A DNA stretch of 64,000 nt from Bacteroidota bacterium (GTDB taxonomy: Bacteria; Bacteroidota; Bacteroidia; Bacteroidales; F082): the NCBI GenBank assembly GCA_016715945.1, contig JADJXJ010000003.1, forward strand, positions 1 to 64,000, in the 5' to 3' direction. Positions 15,167 through 24,420 of the stretch are shown here, one piece after another. A model generated the notes under the pieces. The model was not told where the DNA came from, did no database searches, and was given only the letters and a program-made list of their open reading frames with translations. Position 1 is the first letter of the stretch, and every line of letters starts with the position of its first letter. The translations under genes and the position numbers were made by a program.

Positions 15167-17290
15167 CTACAAAAACCACGGTCGCTCGCGAACCCCCTGA
15201 GGCAGGCTTTCCCCTTCGAACCAGGCCCGCTGTGAGGCGTAAAGCTTGGGAAAACGAACCGTTACCGGCAGGCTAGTGTCCCCAACGCTGCGCCAGTTGA
15301 GACGGGTAAACAGATACACCTCCTCCAGCAGCGCCATTGCGCCTGCTTCCGATAATGGTCTGCTGCTCTTGTGGATATAGATGCGGAGCGGCATGGGCTG
15401 CAACTTAGGACTTCCTGTGCCGTCATATCCGTTACGGTAGAGCAGATAATCGCCCGGATTTAGCCTGAAAACGCTGCCATCTTTCGGGTAACCGTATGTG
15501 TTCGTATGATCTCTCACGGCATAATCATCCGTGCCCGATTCGTTGATTTTCAGCACATACAGCTCCACCTTGCTGTCAAAGTCCTGAATAATTTGCAGTA
15601 TGGGAGCAAACTCCCTGTCGCTCATCTGTTTGTGGTAGTGTACCACCATCCGTTCCGGCCTGCCGTGTCGGGCATGATATCGCCTCAGGGCTTCGCTCAG
15701 TTTGGCTGCCACCCCCTCGCTGTCGTTGGCCGGAAAAGCATCGTAGCCCATAAAACGCCCGCTGGTATCGAAACAAAAGCTTGCGCCCAGATATCGCATG
15801 CCATATTTCCGTGTCTGATATAGCCCAAAACCAACCACAAGCCCCGGTTTATTCTCCGTTTTCAGCACCCATGGAAGTCCCCCGCTTTTGGCAATAACGG
15901 CACTGGCGATATTGGGTATCCAAAAGTTAAAGAAAGCTTTGGCTTTTTCCAGTTTTTGGCTCTCTATGGCCTGCATCATCACCCCTCTTTTGAGCAGCAG
16001 TTCCCTGATGCGGTAATAAATGCTGTGCATGGCCGTGCTAACGGAAAAACGGCTTACCGGACTAAGGTAAATGGCAACATATTGTTTTCCCGGCTCAAAG
16101 CTTGTTGTTTGCAGCGCCCTGCTTAGTTCGGCAATGGCGTTTTTGGCTTCGCTGAGTACAATGTCGCGTTCGCCTTCGTGATAGCATGCCGTCCTGATAA
16201 AGTGGAATAATCCTTTCTCAGCCGTTCCAAACAACTTTCCGGATAGCCATTCCTTTAATATTTCATACCGTTTTTCATAAATGAAGAAAAATACGAGTTG
16301 ACGGCAGGGCGGCGCAAGATATGGCCCGCCTTCCTGAAGCCCTTTGTATAAATCGGAATGTTCGCCCTTTCCAAACAGCAGCGGGATATTGCGTACTTTG
16401 TATAGATCACCGGCCAGGCTTACCTCTTCAGGGCTTGCACTGATGCGGAGTCCTTCTACGCTGTCAGGGAGGAGGTGCGTATGGCAGAATTCTTCCGTGC
16501 GCTTCAGGAAAGTCTCGTGTTTGTCCTTTCTCGGTACGTGCGCCCATTGTAATCCCAAAGCTTCCGAAAGCCGGCGGTTCAATACCGCAAAAAACTTTTC
16601 GGGAGAGCGTCCTGCCTCTGGTGGCAGTGCATTGATGTGAAGGATCTGATTGTCGAACAGCACCTTTCGGACATGATCGGCTGCATTGGGCTTCATTTCA
16701 TTAATCCATGCCAGGGCTTGCTTCATTACGGAATGCTCTCCCGCAAAACTGACGCGTAATAAGTATTCTTCCGATGTCTTGTCGTACTGTACCCGCAGTT
16801 TCACTTCATTATATAGCCCGATCGTCCCTTTTTCTCCCGTCGGCAGCCAAACGCACAGGTTTCCGGCAAAATCCCTCTGAACGGCCAGCCTCTTTTTTTC
16901 GAAAGAACGCTGCAAGAGATATTCCATATACAGCCTTTTGAGCTTCGGATGGTCTTTAAGCTGAAGCTTGAGGCAATGATCCGGTGTGGTAACTTCCGCG
17001 TTAAACCCTAACCATAGATATTTCAATTTCGTCGTCCGCGACGCCTGCCCATCAGCAGCAATGTATTCTGCTATTGCGGAGGTCTTTGTCCTGATAGCGC
17101 CCGGAAACGACCGGTCTGAAAAGTTTATGCTAACCTCTTCGCTCAACGGCTTGACTACAAACCGGTTAATCGTGTATTCCCGGCGAAGTTTCTCCTGAGC
17201 CTTGTTCAGGTCAAGCGCCCTTTGCTGTTGCAATTGCTCAAAAAATCTCCCTGTTTCCTGATTGCTAACGTTTTGTTGTTTTTTTTCCAT
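15167..17290 (-). CDS. Prokaryotic Argonaute (MID-PIWI, catalytic tetrad degenerate)
   Basis: A 707-residue protein. The MID domain at about 400-480 has YYRIRELLLKRGVMMQ, the pAgo 5'-phosphate-pocket region, then NIASAVIAKSGGLPWVL, the AKxGGxPW hallmark. PIWI spans about 480-707: GLVVGFGL (483-490), RMVVHYHKQMSDREF (547-561), LRIYIHKSSRPLSEAG (635-650), and the terminal LFTRLNWRS...LPVTVRFPKLYA. The first catalytic Asp, expected near 488, is Gly and the second, near 553, is His, so slicing should be lost, as in many guide-dependent sensor pAgos. The N-terminal 400 residues would hold N/L1/PAZ-like parts but are diverged. The gene starts 7 nt after the stop of the helix-turn-helix gene, so they form an operon. 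Confidence 0.9.
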   Translation of the reverse strand: MEKKQQNVSNQETGRFFEQLQQQRALDLNKAQEKLRREYTINRFVVKPLSEEVSINFSDRSFPGAIRTKTSAIAEYIAADGQASRTTKLKYLWLGFNAEVTTPDHCLKLQLKDHPKLKRLYMEYLLQRSFEKKRLAVQRDFAGNLCVWLPTGEKGTIGLYNEVKLRVQYDKTSEEYLLRVSFAGEHSVMKQALAWINEMKPNAADHVRKVLFDNQILHINALPPEAGRSPEKFFAVLNRRLSEALGLQWAHVPRKDKHETFLKRTEEFCHTHLLPDSVEGLRISASPEEVSLAGDLYKVRNIPLLFGKGEHSDLYKGLQEGGPYLAPPCRQLVFFFIYEKRYEILKEWLSGKLFGTAEKGLFHFIRTACYHEGERDIVLSEAKNAIAELSRALQTTSFEPGKQYVAIYLSPVSRFSVSTAMHSIYYRIRELLLKRGVMMQAIESQKLEKAKAFFNFWIPNIASAVIAKSGGLPWVLKTENKPGLVVGFGLYQTRKYGMRYLGASFCFDTSGRFMGYDAFPANDSEGVAAKLSEALRRYHARHGRPERMVVHYHKQMSDREFAPILQIIQDFDSKVELYVLKINESGTDDYAVRDHTNTYGYPKDGSVFRLNPGDYLLYRNGYDGTGSPKLQPMPLRIYIHKSSRPLSEAGAMALLEEVYLFTRLNWRSVGDTSLPVTVRFPKLYASQRAWFEGESLPQGVRERPWFL

Positions 17291-17297
17291 TGTTTTT

Positions 17298-18275
17298 TCA
17301 ATTGGTTTGTTGTGTTTTGATCATCAATTCGAGTTCCTTTTTGTAAATTTTATAGGACTTTCCTATGCGTAAGTGCTTCAACCTGTTGGCCTTGCACCAG
17401 TTTACAATCGTTTTTGGACTTACATTATTAAGTAGTTTTGCCGCCTCCTTCGTACTCAGAAATACCGTTTCGCCATCTTCTGAACGACTTAATTTATTGT
17501 TTGCATCAACTGCGCTATTCTTTCCCTTTGGAAGATCATCGTGAGCAAGCGATGCCTCATAAGCATTTTCCTCGTAACCATACTTTTCCGCCCGGTAATG
17601 CTTTTGGATAAACTGATTGACAATACGCTGTATTTCCGTTTGCATTGTCCTGTTGTTTTCATCGCCCGAAGGACGCAAAAAGCCCCTTGCATTCAAACTG
17701 AGCGGAATTTTTTCAAGATGTCCGTTAAGGTGTTTATCGAGGTGTGCATAAAGAATAACAATGAAGTTTGCCAAAACGAATAGAATAGTCTTGTCTGTTT
17801 CCGTTCTTTCGATGCATTTGTCGATACAGCCGTTAAAAAATTCCTGAAGCGTCCTGACCGTTTTTTTCAGAAAAAGCGCCTTTTCATCCTCGCCTAAATT
17901 ATTAAATTGATAAAGAAGATTTGACACCCCTGAATGCAGCGCCATGATGGCCAACACCAGATAGAAAAACAGCTTGTCCGAGTTTTCTGCTATGGGCTTG
18001 ATTGCATGAAAAAGCTCATTGAATTTGTCTTCTTTATTCCCGGCAAACAGCCGCTGCAATGCTTCTTTAACATCTTTTTCCGCCCCGAAAGGTCTCTGAA
18101 TAAGAAGGTGGTACAATGCATTTCCGGGTATTTCTTTTTCCTTTCTTTCTTTTAAAATACGAAACAGCATGGGGTCGTTATTCTCTTCGAGCCAGGGCAT
18201 AAGACTCCCCTGCACAAGATGATGCATCAGCCCCAGATCTGGATCTGTCGTAATCTCAATGATTGGTTTAGGCAT
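17298..18275 (-). CDS. Unknown helical protein with C-terminal excisionase/MerR-type HTH; Argonaute partner gene
   Basis: A 325-residue protein. Residues about 271-320 (TVFLSTKEAAKLLNNVSPKTIVNW ... HLRIGKSYKIYKKELE) form an HTH_17-type DNA-binding domain. The first 250 residues are predicted helical, with two hydrophobic stretches (103-112 and 163-178), and match nothing I recognise; no nuclease, NADase, TIR, SIR2 or membrane-pore motif is apparent. It is first in a two-gene operon whose second gene is the inactive Argonaute. It could be a regulator, a target-DNA adaptor or the effector. HTH_17 domains also occur in mobile-element proteins, but no integrase is nearby. Confidence 0.7.
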   Translation of the reverse strand: MPKPIIEITTDPDLGLMHHLVQGSLMPWLEENNDPMLFRILKERKEKEIPGNALYHLLIQRPFGAEKDVKEALQRLFAGNKEDKFNELFHAIKPIAENSDKLFFYLVLAIMALHSGVSNLLYQFNNLGEDEKALFLKKTVRTLQEFFNGCIDKCIERTETDKTILFVLANFIVILYAHLDKHLNGHLEKIPLSLNARGFLRPSGDENNRTMQTEIQRIVNQFIQKHYRAEKYGYEENAYEASLAHDDLPKGKNSAVDANNKLSRSEDGETVFLSTKEAAKLLNNVSPKTIVNWCKANRLKHLRIGKSYKIYKKELELMIKTQQTN

Positions 18276-18295
18276 ATAAATCCATAATTGTGGCT

Positions 18296-18303
18296 CAAAA
18301 ATA
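18296..18303 (-). promoter_or_regulatory. Putative -7 box for the HTH-Argonaute operon
   Basis: On the minus strand the sequence is TATTTTTG, matching TAnnTTTG, 20 nt upstream of the ATG at 18275. It is the only such box ahead of the pair, which supports a single promoter for both genes. Confidence 0.5.
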
Positions 18304-18480
18304 TAGCAATTAAATCATATAAAAGCAAGGAAAATTTCAACATTATTTTGTTGACAATTGAGCTATTTCAATAGGGGCAGGCGTTTTATGCATTTTGCAA
18401 TCATGTTTTAATTGTATTAAGACACTTCCGGCACGCTGTTTTTTAGCAGCAAAACCCACGATTGTCTGCCATATAACGAC

Positions 18481-18516
18481 AAAAAAAACCGGATGCTCCC
18501 CAGGGAGATCCGGTTT
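18481..18516 (-). terminator. Rho-independent terminator of the DUF6266 gene
   Basis: On the minus strand, stem arms AAACCGGAT and ATCCGGTTT enclose a GC-rich loop that can itself pair (CTCC/GGAG) and run straight into a T8 tract. It lies 19 nt after the DUF6266 stop codon. Confidence 0.8.
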
Positions 18517-18534
18517 CGCCTGGCGATACCCGTC

Positions 18535-19200
18535 TTAGGCCGGCGTGATGGCGCCCAGGTATTGGCTGCGCGAAATGCGGTCGGGCTTCACCGTACCCAG
18601 CAGGACGCTCGAGGCCAGAAAGCCGGCAAACACATGAACGGTTTCGCCGCTCCATTCGGCCGGGAGCCTGAGTAGCGCAGCAGAGGCCTGACGCGTTGCC
18701 AGATTCAGCTCCACGATGGCATCGCCTTTGGCCTCGTTAAACGTGGTCAAAAAGAGGATGTCGTCGGCCGAAGCGCCTTTCGTGGTGCTGTTGTCAGCCC
18801 ATTGCAGGCTAAGACTTGACGCCTCCGTGCTTTCCATGGCAGCTTCGCTCATTCCTGGTCTGCTGCCGAGGCTAAGCGCTACATTGGCATAATCGATGCT
18901 GAAGCCCGTTTCCCGATCGCCGGAAAGTGCATTCCGGAGGTTGAACGAAACCGCGGCATTGAAAGGATTCATCCGGCTTGCTTCCGCTTTGAAGCCGATG
19001 CTGATGAGTTCCTTCATGGGTCGAAGAAACCTGACCATCATGCCAAAGCGCTCGCGCTGAGCCAGCTGAGAAGGAGTGTTGGCCTGACGCATCCCCGAAG
19101 GCAACGAACGGAGGTAATGCACACCGTTCAGGCTGCCGCCAACCACGTTTCCGACCTTTCCGGAAACACCGCCGAGGATACCTTTTTTAATAATTCCCAT
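18535..19200 (-). CDS. DUF6266 family protein
   Basis: A 221-residue protein with the conserved DUF6266 N terminus GIIKKGILGGVSGKVGNVVGG, then NGVHYLRSLP and the NTPSQLAQRERFGMMVRFL segment. The remainder is a beta-rich region of two repeated Ig-like halves. Function is unknown; the family is almost confined to Bacteroidota, often in many copies. There is no signal peptide. It is monocistronic with its own terminator and separated from the HTH gene by about 260 nt, in which a terminator is the only feature seen. Confidence 0.85.
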   Translation of the reverse strand: MGIIKKGILGGVSGKVGNVVGGSLNGVHYLRSLPSGMRQANTPSQLAQRERFGMMVRFLRPMKELISIGFKAEASRMNPFNAAVSFNLRNALSGDRETGFSIDYANVALSLGSRPGMSEAAMESTEASSLSLQWADNSTTKGASADDILFLTTFNEAKGDAIVELNLATRQASAALLRLPAEWSGETVHVFAGFLASSVLLGTVKPDRISRSQYLGAITPA

Positions 19201-20118
19201 TTTTTAAAAATTTATATGGATATCCTCAGCTACTCAATTACCGTGCATTCATGCCGTTTTTTCTCCAGTTTCCCTGAAGGCAGCTATCTTATTGCCTACT
19301 GACAAAATGGCCCCTGCCATTGGGGAATTTGGGGAATTTGCGGAAAGGAACTGTCAGGGCAATCGTCATTCCTTCCGCCCAAAGACCATAGAACAATTCC
19401 AGCGAAAATCCCCATAACAGCATCACATTCTTTTTCCCATTTCAGGTAACTTTCAATACCTCATGCATACCCGGTTTGCTTTTAACAGCCTTAAAGTCAA
19501 TCAAATAATCAGCACATCACTTGCCAAATACCGAATCATCACCGCACAAACCCTTTGCCTCGCCCTGAATCTTGAATCATGAATCCCCCTCCCGCAACCC
19601 CTAACCCGTAACAAGACTCCCGTCCCCCGTCACTTGTCCCATGTCACCTAAAAAGAGCCAAGGGACAAGGACAAAGAGCCAAGTCAAAAAATGAGACATT
19701 AAACGCTGAAAACCAACGAAATATTTAATCTTGAATCTTTGAATTCTCTCCTACCATAACCCCCATCCCGTAACCCGTAACAAGACCTTTTACCAATCTT
19801 TGAATCTTGAATCTTTGAATTTTGAATTCCCAGCTCCCGTAACCCCCCTCCCGTAACCCGTAACTAGATTCCCGTCCCCCGTCCCTGAAGAAGAGCCAAG
19901 GGACAAGGAAAAAGAGCCAAGTCAAAAGTTGGAACATTTAACTCTGAAATCCAACGAATAATTGAATCTTGAATCGTTGAGTTCTCGCTTCCCGTAACCC
20001 GCATCCCTTAACCCGTAACCAAACTCCCGTCCCCCGTCACTTGTCCCTCGTCACTGATAATTTCGCCGGGCTGGGTGCGCGGGCCAGGGCAAACGGGGAG
20101 CGTGCGCCCCGGGTGAAT

Positions 20119-20293
20119 GCAGCAAGGGCAGCAAATCTTGTGAGGCAGACCACGCCCCGGCGTGGACTGTTTGCATGACGGCATGCTGCGAAAAAATCAG
20201 GAAATACTGATCAGCTCCCGCCATATTTATATGAAACAATAATGTTTTGCATGCCGTTATGCACCCCTCACATAGATTTGCGCCCTTGATGCA
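20119..20293. repeat. Two-arm palindromic repeat, copy 1 (subfamily A)
   Basis: Outer arms GCAGCAAGG / CCTTGATGC, middle GCAAATCT / AGATTTGC and GTGAGG / CCTCAC, then an internal hairpin CCACGCC / GGCGTGG, then a distal stem ACGGCATGC / GCATGCCGT. Compared with the copy at 41001, both the internal hairpin and the distal stem have changed on both sides so that pairing is kept. Confidence 0.8.
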
Positions 20294-20898
20294 GAGCGGG
20301 GAGTAAAAACTCGTTTGCCCTTGATTTTTGGTTCTTTTGATCAAGCAAAAGAACAGGAAGATGTCATTGTTGCAATCGTATTTAGCGTTCTGAGAAGGAT
20401 CAGTGGGATTAGTTCGCGCGATGGAATCGCGCCTTAGCCCGAGATGACCAACCCCTCACCATCCACAACCTCAACCAATCTTGAATTTTGAATCTTTGAA
20501 TTTTGAATTCACTCCTCCCCCCTCCCGCAACCCGCAACCAAATCCCGTCTCTCGTCACTTGTCCCATGTCACTGAAAAAACTCGTTTGCCCTTGATTTTT
20601 GGTTCTTTTGATCAAGCAAAAGAACAGGAAGTTGTCATTGTTGTTATTTTGTCGGTGTTCTGAGAAGGATGAATAGGATTAGTTCGCGCCATGGAATCGC
20701 ACCTTAGCATGAGATGACCAACCCCTCAACATCCCCAAAATCAATCAAATTTTGAATCTTTGAATTCTCTCCTCCCGTAACCCGCCTCCCCTAACCCGAA
20801 AGCAAACTCCCGTCCCTCGTCCCCCGTCCCCCGTCCCTGAAAGAACCGCCGGATAGGGCGGGCAGGCCGCGCGAACGGCGGGAAGCGCTGGCGGGAAT

Positions 20899-21074
20899 GC
20901 AAAAACGGCTGCAAATCCGGTAAAGCAGCCCGTGCGGGAGCGCGGGCTGTTTGTATGGCGCAATGCGACATTCAATCGTAAAAAATCACTTAGCCCCCGC
21001 TACTTTCCAGAAGGTGAACACGCGGAAGCATTGCGCCATACCCGCAACTTTACCAGGATTTGCGCTGTTTTTGC
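20899..21074. repeat. Two-arm palindromic repeat, copy 2 (subfamily B)
   Basis: Outer arms GCAAAAAC / GTTTTTGC, middle GCAAATCC / GGATTTGC and GGTAAAG / CTTTACC, internal hairpin AGCCCG / CGGGCT, distal stem TATGGCGCAATGC / GCATTGCGCCATA. The layout and length are the same as in subfamily A, but most arm bases differ in matched pairs; only GCAAATC / GATTTGC is constant. Confidence 0.8.
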
Positions 21075-21660
21075 AGGGTGGGGAGGCAGCATCGTTCGCG
21101 CAAGGTCTTTTGGTGCTTTTGGACCAGCAAAAGCACAAAATATTCTTAGGTTTGTTTGTGCTCTAAGAGGCTTAAACAGTTTTAGCGCACGCGATGGAAT
21201 CGCACCTTAGCACAAGATGACCAACCCCTCACCATCCACAACCTCAACCAATTTTGAATCTTTGAATTTTGAATTCCCCTCCCGCAACCCGCCTCCCGTA
21301 ACCCGTAACAAGACTCTTTCCCAATCTTTGAATCTTGAATCTTCGAATTCTCTCCTCCCGTAACCCGCATCCCCTAACCCGTAACTAACCAAATCTTGAA
21401 TATTAAATCTTTGAATTCTCTCCTCCCGTAACCCGCCTCCCCTAACCCGAAAGCAAACTCCCGTCCCTCGTCCCCCGCCCCTGAAGAAGAGCCAAGGAAA
21501 AAGGAAAAAGAGCCAAGTCAAAAACCTGAGCGTTAAACGCTGAAATCCAACGAATTGTTGAATTTTGAATTTTGAATTCACTTCCCCGTCCCCCGTCACT
21601 TATAAAATCGCCGGGTTGGGCGCGCGGGAAGCGCGAACGGCGGGAAGCGCTGGCGGGAAT

Positions 21661-21837
21661 GCAAAAACGGCTGCAAATCCGGTAAAGCAGCCCGTGCTGC
21701 AGCGCGGGCTGTTTGTATGGCGCAAAGCGACATTCAATCGTAAAAAATCACTTCGCCCCCGCCCGATCTCCAGAGGGAGAACATACGGCAGCATTGCGCC
21801 ATACCCGCAACTTTACCAGGATTTGCGCTGTTTTTGC
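21661..21837. repeat. Two-arm palindromic repeat, copy 3 (subfamily B)
   Basis: Nearly the same as copy 2, with identical outer, middle and distal arms. The internal loop differs (GTGCTGCAGCG), as do bases between the distal arms. It is followed, as is copy 2, by a GTGCTTTTG / CAAAAGCAC hairpin. Confidence 0.8.
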
Positions 21838-22152
21838 AGGGTGGGGAGGCAGCATCGTTCGCGCAAGGTCTTTTGGTGCTTTTGGACCAGCAAAAGCACA
21901 AATTTTTCCATTTTAATTGATGCTCCAAGTTGCTTTAACAGTTTAGGTTCACGTGATGGAATCGAGTACTAGCCCGAGCTGACCAACCCCTCAACATCCA
22001 CAACCTCAACCAATCTTGAATTTTGAATCTTTGAATCTTGAATCTTGAATTCTCCTCCCCCCTCCCCTAACCCGTAACCAAACTCTTTCCCAGTCTTTGA
22101 ATCTTGAATTTTGAATCTTGAATCTTGAATATTGAATGCTGATCTTTGCACC

Positions 22153-23394
22153 ATGCCTTCAACGCTACTGAAGAACTTTTTCAGCCTAAGCCTCGTTCAG
22201 GTAGTCAACCAATTGGTGCCCCTGCTGGTCATCCCGGTCGTACTGCCTGTAATTGGCCTCGAAGCCTTTGCCCAGGTTGCTTTTGTGCAGTCGCTGGCCA
22301 CCGTCATGTCTTCGCTGGTCGACTATGGTTTCACGTATTCGGCCACGCGCAGGGTATCGGTACACCGCTCCGACAAGGTCCTGCTTAACAACATCGTTTC
22401 GGAGGTGATGAGTACCAGGCTGTTGGTTTTTTGGGGATCGGTGCTGGCGATGGCGGTGGTTTTTGCTGTCCTGCCGGTACAAACAGGGGGCTTAATGCTG
22501 TATGTAGGTGCGCTATGCTGGGTGCTGGGCAATGCCTTATGGCCCCAATGGTTCTTTTTGGGAATTGAGCGCATGCATTGGATCACCATCATCAACGCCT
22601 TTTCGAAACTGCTGTTTTTCCTTGCGGTTGTGCTGTTGTTGCAGCGGGCTGATCAGGCCTATATGCTGATCCTGTTTTTCGGCCTGGCCAACATTATGGC
22701 CGCCATGGCTGCCTTTGTCATCATGAAGGCTGGTTGGGATGTGAGGCCCGCCTGGGCAGGGTGGCGGCGCGTAATAACACAACTGAGGGAAGGCTGGCCC
22801 TTATTCGTTTCAACGGCCTCCACCACCAGCCTGGTCAACAGCAATGTGCTTGTGCTGGGGCTCTTTGTGCAGGGCGCTCCGCTGGGTTTGTTCGGGCTGG
22901 CCGAAAAGATTCTTTTGGCTGTGCAGCAGATACTTTCGACCTTTTCGCAGGCCACCTTTTCGGCCCTGTGCAATGTGGCTGCCGCGCGCGATGGCGTTGC
23001 GGACAGGCTCAGACGGTTTATTGTAAGAAATTATTTGTGGTTTTATTTTGTCTTTGTGGGACTTCTGATGACCGCCTTTATCAGCGCGGGCTGGATCATG
23101 CGGCTCATGGGCGGACAGGAAGCCGCCGACGGAGGGGCTATGTTGCGGCTACTGCTTCCGGTGGCTATGCTCATTGCATTCAATATCATTCCCGGACAAC
23201 TGCTGCTTGCCGTTCACCGCGACACCTCCTATCGCTCGGCCTTTCTTGTCGCGGCGCTTGCCAATCTGGCCCTGAATTTTTTGCTTGCCCCGGCCTTTGG
23301 TGCCACAGGCACGGCTATTGCCATGTGGGCAACGCATATCGTTTTGAACCTTATGCTGTGGATACCTGCCTTCCGCCTCGTCCGAAAGCATTAA
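22153..23394 (+). CDS. Wzx-like oligosaccharide flippase (MATE/MOP superfamily)
   Basis: A 413-residue integral membrane protein with about twelve helices. ATG 22153 (MPSTLLKNFFSLSLVQVVNQL) is preferred over a start seven codons upstream, because the family begins with a short charged tail followed by LVxxxNQLxPLLxIP. It also has the typical RVSVHR and AEKILLAVQQILSTFSQATFSALCNVAA segments. Wzx proteins move undecaprenyl-linked repeat units across the inner membrane. It starts a small group with a methyltransferase and a putative GT. It is GC-richer than the locus at 1-7 kb and so probably belongs to a different polysaccharide system. Confidence 0.88.
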   Translation: MPSTLLKNFFSLSLVQVVNQLVPLLVIPVVLPVIGLEAFAQVAFVQSLATVMSSLVDYGFTYSATRRVSVHRSDKVLLNNIVSEVMSTRLLVFWGSVLAMAVVFAVLPVQTGGLMLYVGALCWVLGNALWPQWFFLGIERMHWITIINAFSKLLFFLAVVLLLQRADQAYMLILFFGLANIMAAMAAFVIMKAGWDVRPAWAGWRRVITQLREGWPLFVSTASTTSLVNSNVLVLGLFVQGAPLGLFGLAEKILLAVQQILSTFSQATFSALCNVAAARDGVADRLRRFIVRNYLWFYFVFVGLLMTAFISAGWIMRLMGGQEAADGGAMLRLLLPVAMLIAFNIIPGQLLLAVHRDTSYRSAFLVAALANLALNFLLAPAFGATGTAIAMWATHIVLNLMLWIPAFRLVRKH

Positions 23395-23436
23395 CTTGCG
23401 CCCCTGTTTAACGCCCGTAACCGACCTTAAAATCTC

Positions 23437-24420
23437 ATGTCTTCAAATGCAATGAAATGCCGGATATGTGAGCAGGAGCTCAGCCCTGACGCCTACCATG
23501 CGGAGGAGCGGATGTTCAGCACCGGACAGTCTTTTGCCTACCGGCGATGTGCCGCTTGCGGCTGTGTGCAGATTGAGGAATATCCGGCCGAGCCGGGCCA
23601 ATACTACCCCGATTACTATTACAGTTTTGGCAAATGGGCCGACCCCCGTTCGCTCCGCGAACGTGCCAAGCGCCTGCGCAACCGCTGGATATGGTACAGG
23701 CGCAACCCGCTTGGCCTGATCCTCAACGCTTTGCTTCCCAATCGTTTTTTGTCCGTTCTGCGCCGACTGCCCAACGTTCATCCGCGCATGAAGGTGCTCG
23801 ACATTGGCTGCGGTTACGGCGAACAGCTATTGGCCCTGCATGATCTGGGTTTTGTAAACCTCACGGGTATCGACCCCTACAACCAGCACGACATCAGGCA
23901 CAACGAAAACCTGGTCATCCACCGCAGGCATTACAGCGAGCTGGAGGGCCGCTACGACCTGATCATGATGCACCATGTGCTCGAGCACATGCCTGCGCAG
24001 TCCGACTTCTTCCGCTGGGCTTCGGCCCATCTCGCCGATAAGGGATACCTTATCGTCCGCCTGCCGGTGTCCGACAGCCTTGCCTTCGAAAAGTACGGCG
24101 TTCACTGGGTGCAGTGGGACGCCCCCAGGCATTGGTATTTGCACACCCGAAGCAGCCTCCGCTTTCTTGCAAACAGTCATGGATTGCTTGTCAACCGAAT
24201 GGTGTACGATGCCAACGGGATGCAGTTCTGGGGCAGTGAGCTTTACCGCAAAGGATTGCCGCTTTTCGACCGGGAGGGGAGGCCCACACCATTGCTGAGG
24301 CATTTCTCGCCTTTCAGGCTGCTTTGGTACAACCGTTATGCCCACTACCTCAACCGCCGTGGGCGAAGCGACCAGGCCATCGTGGTCTTCCAGCACGTTT
24401 CTAAGTCCGGGCAAGCATGA
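23437..24420 (+). CDS. SAM-dependent methyltransferase with N-terminal zinc-ribbon-like cysteines
   Basis: A 327-residue Methyltransf_23-like protein. An N-terminal CxxC pair (CRIC, residues 8-11) and CAAC form a small putative metal knuckle, a common preface in sugar C-methyltransferase-like proteins. SAM motif I is VLDIGCGYGEQLLAL, followed by LTGIDPY and YDLIMMHHVLEHM. The C-terminal half is aromatic-rich (HWVQWDAPRHWYLHT). It may act on a nucleotide sugar or glycan. A second ATG at 23452 is possible. It overlaps the next gene by 4 nt (ATGA). Confidence 0.85.
   Translation: MSSNAMKCRICEQELSPDAYHAEERMFSTGQSFAYRRCAACGCVQIEEYPAEPGQYYPDYYYSFGKWADPRSLRERAKRLRNRWIWYRRNPLGLILNALLPNRFLSVLRRLPNVHPRMKVLDIGCGYGEQLLALHDLGFVNLTGIDPYNQHDIRHNENLVIHRRHYSELEGRYDLIMMHHVLEHMPAQSDFFRWASAHLADKGYLIVRLPVSDSLAFEKYGVHWVQWDAPRHWYLHTRSSLRFLANSHGLLVNRMVYDANGMQFWGSELYRKGLPLFDREGRPTPLLRHFSPFRLLWYNRYAHYLNRRGRSDQAIVVFQHVSKSGQA

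Larger units (their letters stand above)
19201..22152. repeat. 3-kb gene-free repeat island
   Basis: No credible gene. The stretch is built from interspersed degenerate units: an A/T-rich unit around CTTGAATC/TTTGAATTC; a C-rich unit (CCCGTAACCCG, CCCGTCCCTCGTC); segments encoding the short antisense phrase IKRTKNQGQ around GTTCTTTTG...CAAAAGAAC hairpins (20326-20362, 20590-20625, 21108-21140, 21866-21898); and three large palindromes listed separately. Sentences such as TGGAATCGCACCTTAGC followed by GATGACCAACCCCTCA recur near 20424, 20693, 21191 and 21958. Many small frames open here but share no codon bias and follow the repeats. Confidence 0.8.

Noticed and set aside
15167..18275. Short-Argonaute system with TIR, SIR2 or APAZ partner
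   Set aside because: The Argonaute is 707 residues, not about 450, and its partner has a C-terminal HTH with no TIR, SIR2, DREN or APAZ motif that I can see.
20325..22130. Small frames in the repeat island, some encoding IKRTKNQGQTSF or similar
   Set aside because: They recur because the DNA repeats recur, are frame-inconsistent between copies and lack start context; such products are common spurious annotations in Bacteroidota.
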